A DNA stretch of 7,927 bases, from positions 1 to 7,927 of the forward strand of contig DNKW01000020.1 in NCBI GenBank assembly GCA_003488655.1. Reading direction: 5' to 3'. The notes beneath the pieces are model-generated. The model worked only from the letters and a program-made list of their open reading frames with translations. It ran no database searches and was not told the origin of the DNA. Origin of the DNA: Candidatus Altimarinota bacterium. Lineage in GTDB: Bacteria > Patescibacteriota > Gracilibacteria > BD1-5 > UBA2023. The translations under genes were made by a program, and so were the position numbers. Below, piece after piece: positions 1 through 7,387 of this stretch; position 1 is the first letter of the stretch, and each line of letters starts with the position of its first letter.

Positions 1-2516
1 CCGTAGAGTTCGGCGGGTGAAACCTTGGCGGGATCGATCATCCACTCAAAGCTGATGGACTGATCCACCCATGGATATATCACAGACATCATATCGATAA
101 CGTCGTTCATGTCCATATTAATATATTCTTTGTAGAGCCAGAAATTCTCGGGAGCGAGATTGGGAGCGACGCGCACGGTTGGCGCGGAGAGATTGGTTTC
201 GACGAAATACTTCTTGTAGATCGGAAGAAGGGCTGCGGTCGTTCCGACGATACCGGCCGTGGAGGTATTCGGTGCCGGGGCTGTGTGGTAGGCGAATCGT
301 ACTCAGTGGGCTTTCATGGCATCGAAGAGCTCTCCCCATTTCTGACCCATTTTCTTCTCTCGGATGAACCACTCGCGGTCGTGACCGAGGAGGATTCCTT
401 TGTCATACTCGGAACCTTTGTACACTCCGTAGGTTCCGCGCTCTTTCGCAAGACCGACAGAAGCTTCGTAGGTGTGGTACGCGTACTGTTCGAAGAGATC
501 GTCCACATGTGCTCTGGCTTCGCTTGAATCGTAGGCCATTCCATGAGTGGCGAGGTATTCGGCGAGCCCTAAGTACCCGAGTCCGACAGAGCGATACTTC
601 ATGGCAGTATGTTCGGCTTCCTTGATGGGATAATAGTTGAGCGTGATAACATTATCAAGTATTCGCATAACCACGGGGAATGCTTCCTTCATGGTTGCTT
701 GGTCAAATACTTTTGCCACATTGATAGAGGCGAGGTTACATACGACCAGATCCCCCGGTTCATATCGAAGGATGATTTTTCCGCCTTCAATCGTCTCTTC
801 CACGAACTTGGTCGGCGAAGTATTTTGGCAGATTTCTGTACAGAGTTGGCTTGAATATATCATCCCCGCGTGCTTATTCGGATTAAGTTTATTTACCGTA
901 TCTCGATAGAATACATAGGGCATACCGGTTTCTACGGTCGTCTTCAAAAACTTTTTGAAGAGGTCTTTTGCTTTGATAGTCTGTTTCAACTTCATCCGGT
1001 CATCCGTTTCGAGGGCAATATAGAATGTCTCGAATTCGGTAGAGTAATTATCCTGAAGCCTCTTTCCAGTTACCCGTTCCACTTCGTTCGGATCAAAGAG
1101 CGTCCATTCCCCATCCTCTTTCACGCGCCGCATAAAGAGATCCGGGACGGAAATAGCCGGAAATACGTCGAATGCCTTGGAACGGATATCCCCCGTCTCG
1201 GTCTGAAGATCGAGAAAGTCATAGATATCGCGGTGCCATACATCGAGCGTCACGGAGATGGATCCGAGACGAGCTCCGAGCTGGTTCACAGCAATAGCCG
1301 TGTCATTGATAACCTTAATCCAAGGATTTACTCCACCGGAAACCCCTTCGATTCCGCGAATCATCCCTCCTCGGGAACGAATGTTTCCAAGGTAGACCCC
1401 AATCCCTCCGCCGTACTTGGAAATCTGCGCCATATTTTCCACTCCGTGGTAGATTCCTCGGAGGTCGTCGTCGATATTGATTTTGAAACAGCTCGAAAGC
1501 TGATTGTAATTGGTTCGAGCATTGATGAGCGTCGGGGTCGGAAGGGAAATCTTCTGGGTCGAGCACATCTCGTACGCCTTGAGCGCGAACGCGAGACGGG
1601 TTTCTGCCGGCTCCGGAATGGCGAGGAAGAGTGCCACGGACATATACATCTCCTGCGGAAGCTCTTTCACGACCTTGTTGGGATTGCAAAGGTATCGCTT
1701 GTTGAGTGAGAGCACGGTCGTATATCCGTACCCTTCGTCGGTTTGTTTGTTTAGGTGCTTCCCTGCCTCAAGGATATCCGCTTCGCTGTAATACTGGTAG
1801 AAATCCTTATAATAGAGTCCTTTTTCGATATATTCGTCAAAAAGCGCCTTGTAGGATTCGGGCTTGTAAATATCTCCAAGCTTGATTCCCCGGTTTTTGA
1901 CTGCCTGTTTGTACACATTCCCGAGAAAAATCTGCGCTGCTACTCGCTCCCAAGCGATATTCTCCACAGAGATAAGATCGACGCAAGTCTTCGTGAGGAG
2001 CTTGTTGATATCTGAGGTCTTGATATCCTCCACAAGGTTTTTCTTGAATGCTTCCATAAGAGCATCGAATGTACACTTCTGCTCATGACCTTTCGCGGCA
2101 CGATCAAAAACCATTTTGATCTTATCGATATCAAAAAACGCCTTGGAACCGTCGGACTTTGTCACTTTCATCGCGTTATCCTCGAATTGTTTGATGAGCT
2201 CTTCTTTCTTTTCGGTTCGTTCCTCCGTATGTTTCGCCCGATAGATGATATACTGTTTCGCGACCTCGTACTTGTGAAACTTCATAAGATTCTGTTCCAC
2301 GATATCCTGAATATCCTCGACTCCGGGGATTCGATTCACGAAAACCTCTCAGAACACATGCTCGATATCCTTCACGATGAAATCGGTGATGACCTTCACG
2401 AAAGAACGATCCGCTTCTCCTATATCGGATGCGGCGAGTTCGATCGCTTTTTCTATGCGGGTTCTGTCAAAATCGATGAGTTCTCCGTCACGGCGACGGA
2501 TTTGTGTAATAGTCAT
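1..2516 (-). CDS. nrdA: Ribonucleoside-diphosphate reductase class I, large (alpha) subunit; 3' end off window; two UGA-Gly codons
   Basis: This subunit reduces ribonucleoside diphosphates to deoxyribonucleotides in the cytoplasm, with a radical-generating beta subunit not seen here. 838 codons are visible, and the gene runs off the left edge. Residues 1 to about 98 form an ATP-cone containing VNRIPGVEDIQD. A second ATP-cone-like region (about 115-210, with VTKSDG and IKTSDI) resembles the E. coli NrdA N-terminus. Catalytic-core landmarks are LSSCF (redox Cys343), SKYGGGIG, QLCTEI (radical Cys559, Glu561), VCNLASIN (redox Cys593) and RSVGLGYLGLAEYL. In-frame TGA codons lie at 2349-2351 (residue 56, inside ATP-cone 1) and 303-305 (residue 738). 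After the second, the frame continues with family sequence including APNTSTAGIVGTT and LPIYKKYF. Read as Gly, the gene is intact. The ATG at 2516 is chosen because the ATP-cone begins there. A TTG at 2579 would add 21 unconvincing residues. The radical-transfer tyrosine pair expected near the C-terminus is beyond the window. Identity is near certain; the exact start is less so. Confidence 0.96.
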
Positions 2517-2596
2517 AGGAAAATGGAAAATTAGAGAGTAGTATATGTGAATCTTACAGGGAAAAACTGTCATCACCAAATATAAGTATTGTATAT

Positions 2597-2616
2597 AATC
2601 ACTATATATAGTGATT
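2597..2616. promoter_or_regulatory. NrdR-box-like palindrome upstream of nrdA
   Basis: AATCACTATATATAGTGATT is a perfect 20-base palindrome. Its inner 16 bases (2599-2614) match the known NrdR-box pattern aCACwATATATwGTGt. NrdR is the ATP-cone repressor of ribonucleotide reductase genes. The palindrome sits at the predicted transcription start of nrdA. A second copy of the left half, AATCACTATAT, begins at 2617 and its right half is degenerate. NrdR boxes usually occur in pairs, but the 20-base repeat offset here is shorter than the usual roughly 31, so the second site is uncertain. No nrdR gene is in the window. Confidence 0.7.
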
Positions 2617-2620
2617 AATC

Positions 2621-2648
2621 ACTATATTCATATACTACCTATTGTCAA
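2621..2648 (-). promoter_or_regulatory. Putative sigma-70-type promoter of nrdA
   Basis: On the minus strand a perfect -35 TTGACA (2648-2643) is followed after 16 bases by a -10 TATAGT (2626-2621). This places the transcription start near 2614 and gives a leader of about 100 bases before the ATG at 2516. The -10 overlaps the degenerate second NrdR-like half-site, and the start point falls in the palindrome at 2597-2616, as expected of a repressed promoter. This is inferred from sequence alone. Confidence 0.6.
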
Positions 2649-2758
2649 AAGAATTTATGTACTTTTTTAATATACTCCTATTATAGAAATATTACAGAGA
2701 AGAAAATTCCTCATCTTTTTTAAGATTCTCTCCCATAACGGAATCTCTGATAAAAAAT

Positions 2759-2786
2759 TTGACAAAAAGCATAAATAAAGTAAACA
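2759..2786 (+). promoter_or_regulatory. Possible promoter of the FISUMP-domain gene
   Basis: A perfect -35 hexamer TTGACA lies at 2759-2764. The best-spaced -10 candidate is TAAACA (2781-2786) after 16 bases, a weak match. TATAGT at 2787-2792 is a better hexamer but the 22-base spacer is too long. A promoter is needed here for the divergent gene, but the exact elements are uncertain. Confidence 0.35.
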
Positions 2787-2808
2787 TATAGTTACTTATA
2801 AAAAATAT

Positions 2809-2817
2809 TTATCCACA
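2809..2817 (+). promoter_or_regulatory. Single perfect DnaA-box sequence
   Basis: TTATCCACA equals the consensus high-affinity DnaA box of E. coli. It lies immediately before the ATG at 2819 and about 190 bases from the nrdA transcription start. In E. coli nrdAB is regulated by DnaA, so a link to nrdA is conceivable. Only one box is visible, so this is not by itself a replication origin. A chance match in AT-rich DNA is quite possible. Confidence 0.3.
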
Positions 2818-2818
2818 T

Positions 2819-3790
2819 ATGAATAAAGAAAATCTCACTCCTGAAGATATCAGGAATATCCGAGAAAATTTAATGAATTACACGCGTGTGGAAAATATCG
2901 TCCGCTGTGTATCGATAGCTTTTGAAGCGCTTGGTATCCCGAGGGAAGAGCAATTGAACGATGTAATCCAGGAGTTGGTTTACACAGAATGAAACAGAGT
3001 ACTTACGTCTGCTCGGTCGGAAGAAATCGTCCCACAAAAAATACAGAAAATATCCTCCGATTCTTTTGCGAAGCCTCGTACCAAAGAAACAGTCGAAAGG
3101 ATGCAGAAAAATATCGAAAATGCCGAATTGGTAAGGAGTGTTTTTCATTCCGTAGCATCTTCATTGTCAACTCTCGGAATTCCCGTGAACGATGCATTAT
3201 ACGTTTCCATCCACAGACTCGTAAAACAGGAGATTGGAAAAGTATTTGATTCCGTCGAGACTATCGCAGTCAATCCGAATGAGTCCGGAGAAATAACCGC
3301 CGAAAATTTAGAGCCTGAGAATTTTCACATCGATTCCACCGGATGGAAAGAAATACGTCTCCCTCAAGGAATACGCATTAAAATCAATCCGGAAGAAGAT
3401 GTGACCGAAATCCTTGAAGGAGAATTCCGGGGCGAACAGTATTTTTCCCATAATGCCGCCATTCGTGAAACCAAAAAAGCAGGAAAAAAAATCCCGGACA
3501 ACGAGGAGTGGAGAAACATCATACGATCCATTAATGCTTCACTGGATTTTTGCGAAAAACCACAAAACGATACCTCCGTCCGAGAAACGCTCGGACTAAA
3601 ACTCTCCGGTTACCAGTACGGCCCCCGTTGATCTTATAAAGAGAGGAGTGTTCAATGATACTACTGGTCTTCATCTTTTATCTCAGATTTCGGTCATTAT
3701 ATAGCTGTAAGCGAGGAAAAAATAGAACCGATCAGAAGTACGGGTGGAGTATATATGTTCTCCATCCGCTGTTTGAAAGATAAAAAATAA
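2819..3790 (+). CDS. FISUMP (Fib_succ_major-type) domain protein with duplicated helical N-terminal repeat; three UGA-Gly codons
   Basis: Reading UGA as Gly gives one 323-residue protein ending in TAA at 3788-3790. The in-frame TGA codons are at 2990-2992 (residue 58), 3629-3631 (271) and 3656-3658 (280). The C-terminal part (about 175-321) shows the layout of the Fibrobacter succinogenes major paralogous domain, a C-type-lectin-like fold relative: WKEIRLP, GEQYF, AIRETKKAGKKIPDNEEW, LGLKLSGYQYGPRG, GYYWSSS and FSIRCLKD. The last two UGA codons supply the glycines of RGSY and QGYYW. Residues 20-57 and 101-138 are copies of one probably helical unit sharing LGIP, with 12 of 38 positions identical without gaps. 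No signal peptide or membrane segment is visible, so location is unclear; other members are often surface or phage-associated. Function and ligand are unknown. The start ATG lacks a Shine-Dalgarno sequence but begins the first helical unit. Confidence 0.85.
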
Positions 3791-3830
3791 TACAATAATC
3801 CCACAAGGAATTCCTTGTGGGATTATTGTA
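3791..3830. terminator. Perfect 40-base palindrome, likely bidirectional terminator
   Basis: The sequence from 3791 to 3830 is a perfect inverted repeat of 20 + 20 bases centred on GAATTC, with a GC-rich core (CCCACAAGG / CCTTGTGGG) and AT-rich outer arms. It starts one base after the TAA of the FISUMP gene and ends 10 bases before the TAA complement of ftsH, so it separates two convergent genes. On the minus strand it is followed by a T-rich stretch (ATTATTTTTTAT). On the plus strand the T-richness is weaker. Confidence 0.75.
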
Positions 3831-3840
3831 TTACATTACT

Positions 3841-5811
3841 TTATCCGACAGTCTTTACCGGGACTCCTTCCATTCCTTCAAAAAATACATCGAATTCATC
3901 CTGCGTGAGTTCCTCCACTTCCAGAAGCCGTTGTGTTATCTTCTCATGAAGATCTTTATTTGCGAGGATGATAGATTTTGCCCGTTCGTATCCTTTCTTC
4001 AAAATATCACGAACTTTCTCATCTATCTTTTCCTGTGTTTTTTCACTAAAAATCTTTCCTCCTCCTTCGGCACCGAGGTGATTTCCCTCAAGAGATGCGG
4101 AGGCGAAGTTTTCCGGCCCGAGTTCTTCGTCGAATCCGTACTTCATAACCATCGCTCGTGCAATCTCCGTAGAGTTTTCTATATCGGAGGAAGCGCCGGT
4201 CGTGATGAAATCCTTCCCGAAAAATATCTCTTCCGCCACCCGTCCGCCGTATCCCATAGCAATCTGATCGAGAAATTTCGCTTTACTCACATATGTCGTG
4301 TCCTTCTCTGGCAGGAACCAAGTCACCCCTCCGGTCGATCCGCGGGGAATCATAGAGATTTTATACACCGGATCGGTATTTGGAAGCATCTTCCCGACAA
4401 TCGCGTGTCCCACTTCGTGATAGGCCGTCGTTTCCCGTTCCCGAAGAGTCAATATATGTGATTTCTTGGTGCTTCCGAGAGCAATCTTTTCAAAAGCTTT
4501 TTGGAGAATCTCATGCGTGATGAATTTAACATTCTCTCTTCCTGCTAAAATCGCCGCCTCGTTGAGGAGATTTCCGATATCCGCCCCGGAAAATCCAACG
4601 GTTGCCGATGCAATTTTTCGAAGATCCACATCTTTTCCGAGAGGTTTATTCTTGGCATGCACTTCAAATATCTTCACACGATCTTCCATATGAGGAAGAC
4701 GAATCGTCACCTTTCGATCGAATCGTCCGGGTCTGAGAAGTGCCTTGTCGAGGACATCGGCACGATTGGTCGCCGCAAGGATAATAACATTGGTTTCATT
4801 ATCGAAACCGTCCATTTCCGTGAGTATCTGGTTGAGGGTTTGCTCTCGTTCATCATGTCCTCCGCCTATACCGGGAGAGCGTTTTTTTCCGATGGCATCG
4901 ACCTCGTCTATGAATATGATAGATGGGGCGTGCTCTTTCGCTTCCTTGAAGAGGTCGCGAACACGAGCAGCTCCCACTCCGACGAACATCTCCACGAATT
5001 CCGAACCGGAAATGGAAAAGAATGGAACATTCGATTCCCCGGCAACCGCTCGTGCAAGCAGGGTTTTACCGGTTCCTGGAGGCCCGACCATAAGGATTCC
5101 GCGAGGGATTTTCGCACCGAGATCTTTGTATTTTTTCGGATTTTTAAGGAAATCCACCACTTCCTCCAGATCCTCTTTTTCTTCTTCCGCTCCCGCAACA
5201 TCTTTAAAAGTAATCTTTTCATCTTTCTCCGGATCGTACATGCGGGCTCGTGACTTTATAAAAGCCATCGGGCCATTGGTTCCACCGGACATTTTCCCGA
5301 AGAGGAATACGAGAAGTACGACAAAAATAATCGTCCCAATAATACTCGGAATCGCATCCGCAAGAAGTTTCCCCCAATACTCATCCTTTATCGATACTTT
5401 GGTCGGATTTTTTTGATCGTTGAAACCGAGATCTGTGATTCCGTCATAAGGTGGGAGGATAATTTTATCAACTTCCGTTATGGTTATGGGCTTATTGTTA
5501 AATCCCGTTTCTGTTTTCTGTTCTTTCTTCTTTGCAAGAAGAGAATTTCCCTGTACTATCAATTCAGAATACATTCAGGATGCATACTGTGCCTGGATAT
5601 CATTCAGCCCGACATCAGTATTTATCACTTCCTTGGTCGGAGAGGCGAGAAATGTATAGATTCCCGAGAAAATTATAGCAATGATGAAAAGGATGATAAA
5701 GGGATTCGTCCCTTTTATATTTTTTGGTTTTTTTGAACCTTTTTTATCTATATTATCCAGTTTTTTCAGAGTTTTTAGGAGGTCGATTTGTTGTTTTTTC
5801 TGCTTTTTCAT
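3841..5811 (-). CDS. ftsH: ATP-dependent zinc metalloprotease FtsH; one UGA-Gly codon
   Basis: FtsH is a hexameric inner-membrane AAA+ protease that extracts and degrades misfolded or short-lived membrane and cytosolic proteins. The 656-residue product has the usual length and order. TM1 is at about 37-55 and an extracytoplasmic segment follows. TM2 is at about 154-172. The AAA module has Walker A GPPGTGKT (243-250), pore motif MFVG (275-278), Walker [10 protein letters not shown] (298-306) and a second region of homology ending RPGRFDR (to 366). The protease has the zinc motif HEVGH (465-469), with Asp543 in ASSDIE as third ligand. An in-frame TGA at 5575-5577 (residue 79, extracytoplasmic) splits TM1 from the rest under the standard code; read as Gly the protein is whole. 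The ATG at 5811 is chosen because a start at 5931 would add an unlikely extra membrane helix. The 36-residue Lys-rich tail before TM1 is longer than in most FtsH proteins. The stop is TAA. Confidence 0.96.
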
Positions 5812-5864
5812 GCTTGATAGATAGTAAGTATATACCTCACGTATGATGACAATGAGGAGGAAAG

Positions 5865-5892
5865 ATAATATGAAAAAAGATGAAAAAAGCAA
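5865..5892 (-). promoter_or_regulatory. Putative ftsH promoter
   Basis: On the minus strand TTGCTT (5892-5887) and TATTAT (5870-5865) are separated by 16 bases, predicting a start near 5858 and a leader of about 47 bases. The promoter lies downstream of a terminator hairpin (5923-5957), consistent with ftsH being transcribed on its own. The spacer is made of near-identical TGAAAAAAG copies on the plus strand. Confidence 0.5.
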
Positions 5893-5922
5893 GTTGGTGT
5901 TTGATTTTTTATGGAAGAAAAG

Positions 5923-5957
5923 AAAAAGCAAGCCATGGGATGAACGGCTTGCTTTTC
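5923..5957 (-). terminator. Rho-independent terminator after the 195-residue hypothetical gene
   Basis: AAAAGCAAGCC (5924-5934) pairs perfectly with GGCTTGCTTTT (5946-5956) around an 11-base loop. Read on the minus strand the stem is followed by a T-rich tail (TTTTTCTTTTCTTCC). It begins 16 bases after the TAA of the hypothetical gene, which supports reading that gene through its two UGA codons to this point. Confidence 0.8.
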
Positions 5958-5972
5958 TATTAAGACAAATTA

Positions 5973-6560
5973 TTATATATCTTTGCGGATTTGATTTAAA
6001 AAGTTTATTATTGCCCGAGCAAATGGAGGTATCCCCCCTGACAATGGGCGCTTATTGTTGGGTCATCGAACAATGGATTCCATGCTTTCACTGGAAGACA
6101 ACTTCTCATCAAGCCCTATAATGTAGGGATTATTATCTATATACAAATCGATAAAATCCGTATTTAAAAAATCCGCCTTCATATACACCTGACATGAATC
6201 GAGTAATTTTTGCTTTTCAAAACAAGTATTTTGCACTATCATCGCCTTGCTGAGAAATAATTGCATATTCATAGCTTCCTCTATTCCTCAGAGGGCAAAA
6301 GAAAGCTCCGCTCCCGTTTTAGGATGGGTAATATAGAAATGATTTTTGTCTTTCATCTCAATAAAAAGACCGTTTAAGTCCTGAAGTTTTGGAATGATTT
6401 TTTGTATCTCGGCCCAATCTTCCTGAGTTTCTTTTCCTTTCTCATCAATACAAATAAACGGAGATGCTTTTTGTGTTTTAGTATCTTCGTTTCTCTGACA
6501 GGACTTTTTCGTTATCGTGTCCGATACCGATAGTGTATTTTTTATGCGTATTTCTCCCAT
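5973..6560 (-). CDS. Hypothetical protein, 195 residues; two UGA-Gly codons
   Basis: I do not recognise the family. Under the standard code only fragments of 90 and 69 residues appear, separated by TGA codons at 6288-6290 (residue 91) and 6063-6065 (residue 166), all in one frame. Read as Gly they join into one ORF ending in TAA at 5973-5975, with a terminator just beyond. The N-terminal 30 residues are polar and rich in Lys, Thr and Ser. Residues about 34-90 look like a small alpha/beta region (FICIDEKGKE, FIEMKDKNHFYITHPKTGAELSF). A mixed region with four Cys in all follows, then a Gly/Pro-rich segment with SGGIPPFARAI. There is no signal peptide or obvious membrane helix, so it is probably cytoplasmic. 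It is divergent from lemA and lies upstream of ftsH on the same strand, but the terminator makes co-transcription with ftsH unlikely. No Shine-Dalgarno sequence precedes the ATG at 6560. Confidence 0.75.
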
Positions 6561-6595
6561 ATAAAAAGCGATTATTAAATATAAATCTTTCCTTT

Positions 6596-6624
6596 AGGAT
6601 ATCAGAAAAAACCTATTTTTGCAA
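6596..6624 (-). promoter_or_regulatory. Possible promoter of the 195-residue hypothetical gene
   Basis: On the minus strand TTGCAA (6624-6619) and TATCCT (6601-6596) are spaced by 17 bases, giving a short leader before the ATG at 6560. The AT-rich leader also contains TATATTTAATAAT, an alternative -10 region, so the assignment is tentative. Confidence 0.35.
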
Positions 6625-6642
6625 AAAATACTCCAAAATTCC

Positions 6643-6669
6643 TTGTTAAATCCCAAAAATCCGTATAAT
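6643..6669 (+). promoter_or_regulatory. Putative lemA promoter
   Basis: A consensus -10 TATAAT lies at 6664-6669. The upstream TTGTTA (6643-6648) is 15 bases away, slightly short, so the -35 is less certain. Transcription would start near 6676, leaving only about 22 bases before the lemA ATG, with no ribosome-binding motif in them. Confidence 0.55.
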
Positions 6670-6697
6670 TGCCTCGTATCTTTTAACTTTTCACACT

Positions 6698-7312
6698 ATG
6701 AATGCAACAAAAGGGATATTGATTGGACTTGGTATTCTTGTTTTTATGGGACTTTTCGGTGCGATGGGATTCTATAACTCTCTGGTTGGCATGGAAGAAT
6801 CTATTATCTCCATGGATTCACAGGTTAAGAATATGTATGAACGACGCACCGACCTTGTACCGCAGGTAGCAGCCGTCGTGAAGAAATATGCCGAATATGA
6901 AAGAGGAACTTTTGAGGGGATTGTGAAACTCCGCGAAGCGTCCGGAAATCTTGCCACCCTCCAGAACATGGGCAAGGAAGGGAAAGTGACTTCCGCCGAG
7001 TATTCAAGCCTTCTTACTTCTACCCTGTCGACACTGAAGATCACTATGGAAGCATATCCGCAGCTCAAGGCGGACACCCAGTTTACCAACCTCTTTACGA
7101 CACTTGAGGGTTCTGAAAACCGCATCAGAGTAGAGATAAAAAATTATAATGATGCCATTGCAGTCTATAATCTTCAGGTCCGATCGTTTCCATACGGAAA
7201 GATTTTTTCCGGAATATTCGGATTTTCCGCGAAAGAACGTATCAATCCTCCAGAAGAAAAAGAGATAAAAGTAGTACCGGACGTAGAAAATTTGCTTGAT
7301 ATCGGACAATAA
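6698..7312 (+). CDS. lemA: LemA family membrane protein
   Basis: LemA family proteins are small membrane-anchored helical-bundle proteins of unclear biochemical role. The 204-residue product has an N-terminal membrane helix (about residues 6-27) and then the family core: YNSLVGMEESIISMDSQVKN, a region equivalent to the usual RRADLIPNLV (here RRTDLVPQVAAVVKKYAEYE) and a later ENRIRVEIKNYNDAIAVYN stretch. The C-terminal tail is charged (PPEEKEIKVVPDVENLL). The short N-terminus before the helix suggests the bulk of the protein faces outside, as usually drawn for the family. No in-frame TGA occurs; the stop is TAA. The ATG is preceded by a consensus -10 but no Shine-Dalgarno sequence. The downstream TPM-domain gene on the same strand is a frequent partner of lemA. 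Confidence 0.93.
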   Translation: MNATKGILIGLGILVFMGLFGAMGFYNSLVGMEESIISMDSQVKNMYERRTDLVPQVAAVVKKYAEYERGTFEGIVKLREASGNLATLQNMGKEGKVTSAEYSSLLTSTLSTLKITMEAYPQLKADTQFTNLFTTLEGSENRIRVEIKNYNDAIAVYNLQVRSFPYGKIFSGIFGFSAKERINPPEEKEIKVVPDVENLLDIGQ

Positions 7313-7356
7313 AAAGAATCTCTGAAAGTTCGACCCTTGTGTTCAAACCTCTTCGC

Positions 7357-7387
7357 TTTGGAGAGACTCCAAAATATATAGTTTTTT
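7357..7387 (+). terminator. Possible weak terminator or attenuator between lemA and the TPM gene
   Basis: TTTGGAG (7357-7363) pairs perfectly with CTCCAAA (7367-7373) around a 3-base AGA loop. A run of six T lies at 7382-7387, eight bases past the stem. The gap makes it a poor classic terminator. It could lower transcription into the TPM gene or be an mRNA structure. The rest of the 109-base gap (7313-7421) shows no clear promoter or RNA gene. Confidence 0.3.

Larger units (their letters stand above)
2517..2818. other. AT-rich divergent intergenic region between nrdA and the FISUMP-domain gene
   Basis: This 302-base gap is much more AT-rich than the flanking genes. It holds the nrdA leader (2517-2614), the NrdR-like palindrome, the nrdA promoter, a TTGACA on the plus strand at 2759-2764 and a DnaA-box sequence at 2809-2817. 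Between 2649 and 2758 I see nothing recognisable. No convincing ORF was found under either the standard or the UGA-Gly code. Confidence 0.7.

Noticed and set aside
870..1709. Long plus-strand ORF (279 codons) opposite nrdA
   Set aside because: Its translation resembles no family and it lies wholly antisense to well-conserved nrdA coding sequence. The same holds for the plus-strand ORFs opposite ftsH at 3817-4461, 4657-5253 and 4745-5416.
303..2351. nrdA as a frameshifted or decayed pseudogene
   Set aside because: The frame never shifts, the only interruptions are TGA, catalytic residues are intact, and unrelated genes in the window show the same pattern.
2517..2818. Replication origin
   Set aside because: Only one DnaA box is present, and no dnaA, dnaN or box cluster is in the window. 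AT-richness alone is not enough.
3600..3790. Diversity-generating retroelement target in the lectin-like C-terminus
   Set aside because: No template repeat, reverse transcriptase or initiation-of-mutagenic-homing-like element is visible in the window.
5843..6121. Plus-strand ORF of 92 codons between ftsH and the hypothetical gene
   Set aside because: It runs through the ftsH promoter and the terminator hairpin and overlaps the 3' part of the minus-strand gene. The product is low-complexity at its start and unrecognised.
303..6290. UGA as selenocysteine or tryptophan
   Set aside because: No selenoprotein family or SECIS-like element is associated with these sites, which fall in four unrelated proteins. 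Trp is encoded by TGG, and FISUMP positions such as QGYYW fit glycine.
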